The position numbers were made by a program, and so were the translations under genes. Below, in pieces: positions 57,035 through 64,000 of a DNA stretch of 64,000 bases. Numbering within the stretch: the stretch's first letter is position 1; the number at the start of each line of letters is the position of its first letter. The notes beneath the pieces are model-generated. The model saw only the letters and a list, made by a program, of their open reading frames with translations, did not search any database and had not been told where the DNA came from. The stretch comes from Aquatica leii (Eukaryota; Arthropoda; Insecta; Coleoptera; Lampyridae). The stretch is taken from assembly GCA_035610365.1 (NCBI GenBank), contig CM069432.1, positions 167,460,035 to 167,524,034 of the forward strand, written 5' to 3'.

Positions 57035-58004
57035 AATGTAGTCTATCAATTGTAACTTATTTATAAATATTATTATCAAATATATACTGTTGTTTAAAAA
57101 AAAAATCTTATTTATATAACACTAACATTAAATCATCTTACGAGCCAAACATGGAAATGTAACAATAGTATTGAGCATTATGTGCTCCTTAAAATTACAA
57201 ATTATCAATAAAAACTAAAATTAGTCTTGTTTGTAGGACTATGTAAACTACAAGTAATGAAAGTTACAGTAATTAGGGTAGTTTTCACTAAGGTATATGA
57301 CTAATATTTACAGCAGCAATGCCAAAAATATAAAAAGTATCTATTATTAAATTTAATATTTACGTTGGTATTACAAACCGGATAATGAATAGCATATGCC
57401 AAAAAGATTTAATTGAGACTTTACCAGTACAGTTAGTATTGTTAATCTGTTCGAAATTAATAGACATTTGTTGTTATAACATTGCTTTTTATTGATATAA
57501 GAAAATGAAAGTTATACTAAAATGTCCGAACGAACTTATTTGTTTAAGTTTTTATTAAAAACGGCTAAGTATGTATTATCTTTTAGTTGTTTAATGTTAT
57601 GCTAATTGCTATTAGTGTTACGTACTTAAATTTTAATTATTTTCAAATATTACAAAAAATAAAACTTCTGTTATAATTAAATTGTTGTCCAACCTTTTTA
57701 TTAGTAAACATTTATTTTTGCAATGCTAGTTTATAAGTCTGCATTTGTTTACAAACAATTTAATCATATACAATATATCTTATGTCGTCTATTGTAAGTT
57801 TGTGTTTGTTTGCACTTTGATAGACAAAACAAGACAGCTGCTAGAATTTATCAAGACGCCTAAACTTCTACAATCGTAAACAAGAATCTGTTGATGCACA
57901 CTTGGAGGAATATTTTAATCCTTTTGGGTAGATTGCTACTTTTTCAGATTATTTAAAAACCACATTAGATAGATAATTTTATTTTGCAAAAATTAAATGA
58001 CTAC
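57035..58004. other. 3' flank of cuticle gene 3, intergenic
   Basis: No canonical AATAAA lies right after the stop; one occurs near 57207. No other feature was recognised. Confidence 0.45.
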
Positions 58005-58254
58005 TGTACGAATTTCTTACGATTTCTTTGTTATTTTTTGGCCTAAGCGCTTGGTTTTGGACGCCTGAGACATTTGATACCAATACACTTGCTTTATTGT
58101 TTTTCCAACGATCATGTATTATTGAATTATTGTGTTATGTTATTGTTGCCGATTGCCGTTGAACTTTTGTACTGAACTATAAGAGAATTCTTATATAAAA
58201 ATTTGAAGCGTTTGTACGTTTTATTTATTAATCTTTTCATTTTTATTTCTAACA
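58005..58254 (+). repeat. Gypsy 5' LTR
   Basis: It shares ACACTTGC, TGTATTATTGAATTATTG and TTTATTAATCTTTTCA with the 3' copy. A primer-binding site beginning TGG is not seen directly after it. Confidence 0.75.
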
Positions 58255-58359
58255 AATCAGAAGATTTCAGGGATCCACAATTGTTCACTTGCAGACTTAA
58301 GGTTGAACGTTTGTAGTGTGTAAGTATAATTTGTGTTTGTGTTTTGTGTATTGCATCAT

Positions 58360-59320
58360 CATGGATTGTCAGTCTTATACGCTTTCCTTTTTCCGGACCG
58401 ACGGCGTGAGCAGTAGTGATGTGAGCGATACACCGTCGACGTCGCGACACAGGAAAGATAAAAATAAAATTGGCAGACTCGAGAGACGTCTTCGAATCGT
58501 GTTTTCGAACTACGAGCGAATTATACGCTTATTTGAGCACGAAATACGTTCAAGAGGTTATCTCAAGTTGAGATCATCAAATTAAGATACGATTTTAACA
58601 TCATGTACTATCCGTAAGTCAATCACAAGAAAAGGTACCACAAACGCAGTTGCAATGTTTTAACTGTAAGAGCCCACATCGCATCCGAGATTGTAAAAAG
58701 CAAAAAATAGAATGTTTCAGTTGTGGTCTTTTAGGGCACTTTGTCAACAAATGCGCTAAGAAAAAGGACTAATTTTCAAAATCTATTAAAGCATGACACC
58801 AAGTTAAACTAGCGGCCAATGACGTTAAAGCAGTGAGAAAACAAACAAGTTATATACGCCATGCCTGCTATTTTGAACGCTAAAAATTTAAATGTTTAGC
58901 AGATACCGGAAGTGCTTGCACCATAATTTGCCAGTGTGTGGCTACTAAACTCGGATTAGTTACGCAATACGAGAACATTGTATTACGTAGTTTTAACGGG
59001 AACTATGTCGTGAGCGTGGGTGACATAAAACTGAACCTACAGGTAGGTTAACCAAACGCGGTGGTACAAGTAACTGGTTAGTGACGACAAACTATTGTAT
59101 GACTGCATTATTGATCGCGATTTTTCAAACTTTCCAAACGTTATGCTCTCTAAAGCTGGCACTCAACTGTGCATGTTACTGTTGGGTAAAATAAAGCAAG
59201 TGTGCGGACTCAAAGTATGTAGTAAAGACAAAAAGTGTGAAATAGTGTTTGAAGACGACATCACAGACGACGATAAAATAAAGTGTAAACAACTATTACA
59301 TGAATTTAGTGATTGAATTT
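58360..59320 (+). pseudogene. Gypsy Gag zinc knuckles and protease
   Basis: The frame 58316-58585 gives a Gag-like basic segment (TPSTSRHRKDKNKIGRLERR). Two zinc knuckles, CFNCKSPHRIRDC and CFSCGLLGHFVNKC, lie at about 58655-58760. The protease site LADTGSACTIIC is at about 58893-58930 and keeps the DTG/S triad. The linker frame 59095-59316 includes DCIIDRDF. Stops separate the parts. The first knuckle has CX2CX3HX4C spacing, one residue shorter than usual. Confidence 0.75.
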
Positions 59321-59469
59321 TGACTTTTGTGGCTAGAATGGGAAACAATAATACTACAAAGATAGAAATAAAATTAGTCACACAGAAATCTATTTCTTGC
59401 AACCCGTACCGAATGTCACCATGTGAGAAAGAAATTGTAAAAAGTATTGTTAATAAATTGTTGACGAAT

Positions 59470-60985
59470 TAAATTATTTTAGACAGTCCAACTCGGAGTA
59501 CACCAGCTCAGTCTTACTCGTGCAGAAGAAGACTTGTGACTACAGAATGTGCATAGACTACAGACAATAGAATGCCATTACTGTTAAAGCTAAGTATCCT
59601 CTCCTCCTTGTTGAACATCAGCTTGACCGTATTGCTAGTGTCCGAAAAGGTGGTAAATTTATGTATTTTACAGCGTTTGACATGTTTTCGGCGTTTTATG
59701 AAGTATCGGTCAGTGAAGATTCAATTAATAAAACTGCATTTATTACACCTGATGCACATTATTTACGCATACCGTTCGGACTTTATAATTTACCGGCAGT
59801 TTTCCAAAGACTAATGAACAAAGTCATTACAAAATACGATAGTGTTTCCTTACATAGGCGATGTAATTATTCCATCGACAACTGTGGGGGACGGTCTCCA
59901 TTGCTTACGGTTAGTTCTTGAAGCCCTACGTAAACATAATATTACATTAAAGCTTAATAAATGCTCATTTTTTGTACTAAGATAGATTATTTAGATCGTG
60001 AAGTTAGTAGTGAAGGAATTAAACCAAGATGCGTTAAGATTGCGGTTATTGCAAACATGATACCGCCAAGAAACATTAAACAGGTGTGCCAGTTTGTCGG
60101 TCTAGTGGGTTACTTTAAAAAATTTGTGCTAAATTTCTTAAACATCGTTGAGCCTCTAACACGATTAATACGTAAAAACGTTAAGTGGTGTTGGGAGCCT
60201 GAGCAGCAAAGTGCTTTCGAACAAATTAAACTGCTATTAATTTCCAGACTAGTGCTAGCTATGTTTGACTTATCCTTACCGACTGAACTGCATACAGACG
60301 TGATTTGGCTTGGGGGGGGGGGTCGGTGTCATTCCAAACACATCCCAGAGGAATCCAACGGGTCGTGGTTTATTTTAGCAAGCAAACGACGGTTGATCAA
60401 CGGCGTTACCACGCATGAACTCAAAACTGTAGCCGTTGTTGATGTTCTGCAACATTTTCAAGTCTACTTGTTGGATTTAGAGTTTACAGTAGTAACTAAT
60501 TGTAATACCTCGAGAACAACGTTCACAAAAAAGATCCTACTGTACAATGTGAACGTTACAATAAAACCATTGTCACTATGCTGGCCACGACAAATGTAGA
60601 AGCTAAACGAGAACTTTGGGACACCCATGTAAAAAAATCACAAAGTGCATTAAATACCGCATATAATAAGGGTATTAACGATACTAAATTTTTTACACGA
60701 TAGAATTGATAGAGTAGATCTTAAAAAAAATAAGGACACATATTAAGGAACTATAGTAGACCATCAGCGATATGGTATTGTTACTCATAACAAGTGAACC
60801 ATGTACAGGACTGAATAAGAAGCTTAATCCAAAGTTGCAACGCCCGTTCAGAGTTGCCAAAGTACTCTTTAGTACTCATCAATGATAGGTACGAAGTTAA
60901 AGATTTAAGAGTGGGACAGTACATTCAGAAGCGCACGGTTTTAGCTGCTGACAAGTTAAAGCGCTGGATAGCTGTTGTGTAAGTA
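59470..60985 (+). pseudogene. Gypsy RT/RNase H and Pol end, integrase core missing
   Basis: RT motifs: QKKTCDYRMCIDYRQ (about 59522-59570), FTAFDMFSAFYEVSV (about 59665-59710), LRIPFGLYNLPAVFQRLMNK (59764-59823), then after a shift PYIGDVIIPST, where YxDD has become YIGD. Frame 59961-60599 holds QVCQFVGLVGYFKKFV and the RNase H start LHTD. A run of nine G near 60313 marks a frameshift. After 60600 only RELWDTHVKK and a distal EVKDLRVGQYIQKR..LKRW tail remain, so the catalytic integrase is deleted. Confidence 0.78.
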
Positions 60986-61430
60986 AAAAAATAAACAAAA
61001 AAACGTCCCGAGATTGAAATTGTTGCCTGGTTTTGATGTTTACACGTTTAATAGACACATAGACGATGAAAACAATGTGTGGGACCTTTACTGTCAGCAC
61101 ATTGTAATAGTTGAAGTGTGCTAACGTGATTATCAGGTGCCGATGCGAAACCTGTTCTGCCTGCGTGTCATTTGAGTTGAGGCGTAATATAAATTGCAAT
61201 GTAATGTGGGTAGAAGTTAACCGAGGTTTGCGCTGCCTGCTTAGTGGTTTACATAAAGATCAAAATAGTTAAATAAACAATTGATTATTTATCATGTGAT
61301 CATTTGAGGCCGATACCGCCTGTTCGTTCTCGAGCTGATGTTTGGACTTAAACCCATTTACAATTTATTTTCTAGGTGAGCAGAGGATCAATCGATGATA
61401 TGGGAACATACCATCAGCAGGATGGCCGAG

Positions 61431-61686
61431 TGTACAAAATTCTCACGATTTCCTTGTAATTGTTTGGTCTTAGCGGCCGATTTTGGATGCCTGACACGTT
61501 TGGCACCGATACACTTGCGTCCTTGTTTTTCTAACAATTATGTATTATTGAATTATTGTATTATGTTATTGTTGGCAATTACCGTTAAACTTTTACGTTT
61601 TACTGTAACTGTGAAAGCATTCTTATGTAAAAATTTGATGCGTGTGTACGTTTCATTTATTAATCTTTTCAGTTTAATTTTTAACA
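61431..61686 (+). repeat. Gypsy 3' LTR
   Basis: It begins TGTACAAAATTCTCACG and is slightly longer than the 5' copy through small indels. No clear polypurine tract lies directly upstream. Confidence 0.75.
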
Positions 61687-61690
61687 CTAG

Positions 61691-62359
61691 TTTTTAATTT
61701 TCTTTATAAGTTTTTTGATAGTTCTTAATTTAAATATTAACTTTTTTTAGTTGAAATTAGTGATGCCAGCTTATCATCAAGGTGTCATTCGATGCGTAAC
61801 TGCGCCTAGAAATTAAAAAAAATTCGTGTCCCATTCGACAAAAATTACAAAAGTTATAAACAATTTAGTGAAAAAAAGAGTCTTACCTTCCTTTCACATT
61901 TCTGTCGACTCTCTAACTTTTACAAAAAAAAATATCTATTCAATATGACTATTAGAAACAAAAAATTTTAGGTACCATTTAAACACACCAATAAACAATA
62001 ATCCGTTTAAAAAAAAATTTTTCCCAATGTTGCAAGTATTTACGCTTTCGTTAACTAAATTATTTTTACAGGTTGGAAATTAACATAAGATTCTAATAAT
62101 TTTTAAACTATAGTAAAAATCAAATAAAAGTGTAGGTAGTAGTGTGATTCAAGTTAGATTTACACGTCTAAAATATTAAATCGCGCGTCTAGTTTTAAAT
62201 TTGACATAGTTCATTTACTAAAAAAAAATTATTGAAAAATGATAAACTTATTTCCTAACTATTATACAAGTTGCAATTTACCATTATGAACAATTTATAA
62301 ATACAAGTGACCAACTACAATAAAAAGACTGAGAAAAACACAAAATTAGTAAATGTCAC
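61691..62359. other. AT-rich intergenic
   Basis: No supported feature. It may include the 5' UTR of the LINE that follows. Confidence 0.4.
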
Positions 62360-64000
62360 TGACGTAAAGAAAAACAACATAACTACAAATAAAGAAATAT
62401 TCGAGTGTTATACGGGCAAGGTTTAGAGCAAAATTTAGAAACATAATAACATTTAACGTGTATTTTCCAACAAATCAACGTAAAAATGATATTAAAAATA
62501 CGTTCCATGTAGTAGATGCTCTCACAAGAAGACTAAAAATAAAATGCAAACTAAATGCAAAAGTAGAAATCTATTGCAAAAAAAATGTAAAAAGGAAGCA
62601 TGGAATACGCAAGGAAAGTGTTATGGCACAAAACTAATCGAATTCTATACCATGAATAACTTCATGATAGTTAGAACACTGTTTCAACATAAAGATGTAT
62701 GTATCGTAGCCTAGACTTTACCAAGCAAACCAGCTCACAAGCAAATAGATCACATTCTTCTAGAATTCCCTACAGGATGTAAAAGCTAGTAGAGTGACGG
62801 ACTGCGCATCTAATCTAATTAGTTCAAGCTAAATTCAAAACTAGCATAAAAATCAATTATAAACCAAGAACTAATAAAAACCTACTTTAATTATTTAACA
62901 AATATGCTCCACATACTATTAGATAAGATACCGATATAAGAGAAAATACGAAGAGAATTAACAAAAAACATAATAATTAAAAAAACCAAAAAAGGAAATC
63001 AAACGGTTTTCAAAAACTAGAGACCAATCACTCAAAGCAATAAAATAATGATCAGGATAGTCTCAAAAATACTAAGACACCCTATCAACATAAAACTAAG
63101 AGAAAATCAAGCAAGTTTTAAACTTAATACAACCTGGATTGACCATATAACAATCTAAGAATTCTAATTAAAACAAACAGCAGAAGCAGAGAAAGACATT
63201 TTAACACTTTCATAGACTTTCAAAAAGCCTTTGATTCTATAGACAGAAAAACAATGTGTAAAATATTAAAACAATATAGCATCCTACATAAATATATAAC
63301 AATAATAAAACTATTTTATAACATTTCTACAGCATATAAAGGACACAAAGGACAACTTATTCAAAGAATCGAAATGCAAATACTAGACAAAGCTGCATTC
63401 TTTTATTCTTTTTATTCATAATAGTGATTATTGGATTATGAGAAAAACTAAGGACAAAAAACAGACACAAAATGAAATGTGTTTAACAACTTAGACAATT
63501 TAAAATTTGCTGATGACGTTTGCCTGATGACAACAAACAAAAATACATGCATGAGAAAACGAGCACACTAAACAACAATTCTAGAAAATCAGGCTTATAA
63601 ATCAACTTAAATAAAACTAAACTGTTAGTAAAAACTAAAACCAAAAACATACAAGTACAAATAGAGGGAAAGGAAATTAAAAGAGTAATAAAGTTCTACT
63701 AATTAGAAAACATAGTAAACACTAAAGACGGCTCCAAGGGAGACATAAAAAGGTGTATAAGAGTTGCACCAAACACAAATGATGTACTAAAAAATCACTA
63801 CTTAAATTGGTTAAACGCGACGACGTATTGCGACAAACTTATGAAGACGTTTTGTTACAGACGCAAAAGTCCAGTTAACAGTAAAGTACTTAGTAATATA
63901 AAATAGAAAGTTTGTGTAAAAATTTATTAAAAGATAAGTACGTATTATACTATTCAGAAAATACAGAAAAAACGAAAGCTAAAAGAAGAGTGGGAATATT
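62360..64000 (+). pseudogene. Non-LTR retrotransposon (LINE), endonuclease and RT, cut by window edge
   Basis: An endonuclease-like part has VVDALTRRLKIKC (about 62500-62540) and a site HKQIDHILL (about 62738-62765), the usual IDH(I/V) of APE-type nucleases. RT motifs follow: FIDFQKAFDSIDRKTM with catalytic Asp (about 63210-63255), KFADDVCLMT carrying the FADD box (about 63505-63535), and a thumb-like segment with DGSKGDIKRCIR (about 63730-63765). Stops and shifts are frequent. The pattern fits RTE/CR1/Jockey-like clades; I cannot decide which. The 3' end lies beyond 64000. Confidence 0.75.

Larger units (their letters stand above)
58005..61686 (+). mobile_element. Ty3/gypsy element with both LTRs and a deleted integrase
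   Basis: LTR-like repeats at 58005-58254 and 61431-61686 start TGTAC and end TAACA. They are clearly related but well diverged, with indels. Flanks CTAC and CTAG differ by one base, a possible 4-bp duplication. Gag zinc knuckles, protease, RT and RNase H follow in order. The integrase core is missing, and only the end of Pol remains near 60600-60985. The 3.7-kb length fits an internal deletion. Confidence 0.8.

Noticed and set aside
1..64000. CRISPR array, rRNA or tRNA genes
   Set aside because: No regular repeat-spacer array, no rRNA-like conserved blocks and no convincing tRNA A/B box pair were seen by eye; a tRNAscan run would be needed to be sure for tRNAs.

Overview
This window is a very AT-rich piece of an arthropod nuclear genome, most likely an insect. 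Three things point there: three cuticle-protein genes with a 12-nt first exon and GT-AG introns, TATA/Inr promoters with poly(A) signals, and the mix of mobile elements (Penelope-like, BEL/Pao, Ty3/gypsy, LINE, piggyBac, hAT, pogo/Tc1, Harbinger and many MITEs). Nothing looks prokaryotic and I found no rRNA, tRNA or CRISPR. Species cannot be fixed from sequence alone.

Host genes. Three paralogous, intact, two-exon cuticle-protein genes lie on the + strand at 10.1-10.8, 22.7-23.4 and 56.3-57.0 kb. Each has a signal peptide split after codon 4, a Rebers-Riddiford-like chitin-binding block, and two copies of a (D/E)TPEV..A.A.H.AA motif. Their core promoters align, and two carry the same 9-mer exactly 35 bp before TATA. 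Two further spliced reading frames on the - strand look real but only partly recognised: 38.39-38.89 kb (three exons, unknown) and 19.87-20.41 kb (three exons, DUF4806-like C-terminal module). A single SAM-like terminal exon is at 27.86-28.06 kb.

Mobile elements, left to right. An intron-bearing Tc1/mariner-like transposase relic (0.2-1.8 kb); a foldback with interleaved arms (2.4-4.1); a dead gypsy (6.0-8.5); MITEs (12.6, 13.1-13.7); a piggyBac N-terminal relic (14.6-15.3) abutting a Penelope end fragment (15.35-15.64); a TTAA-flanked 5.9-kb element (15.98-21.87) that holds a broken transposase, the DUF4806-like gene and a nested hAT MITE; a second TTAA-flanked element (24.4-25.7) with a hairpin MITE; a palindrome (29.7-30.1); a Harbinger-like element (30.3-31.8); a gypsy (31.97-34.66) broken by several insertions; a complete, apparently young Penelope-like element (34.66-37.83) with an open 810-aa RT/GIY-YIG frame and hammerhead ribozymes; paired Penelope ends (40.4-40.7); a 1.6-kb foldback (41.4-43.0); a transposase plus YqaJ-nuclease relic (44.0-45.4); a piggyBac C-terminal relic (46.0-46.6); a BEL/Pao element with matching 225-bp LTRs and a 5-bp target duplication (48.49-54.43); a gypsy with LTRs and a deleted integrase (58.0-61.7); and a LINE running off the right edge (62.4-64.0).

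Most notable points: the Penelope element with its ribozymes, the TTAA-flanked element with its internal spliced gene, and the shared promoter geometry of the cuticle genes. All family names come from motif recognition by eye; no database search was run.
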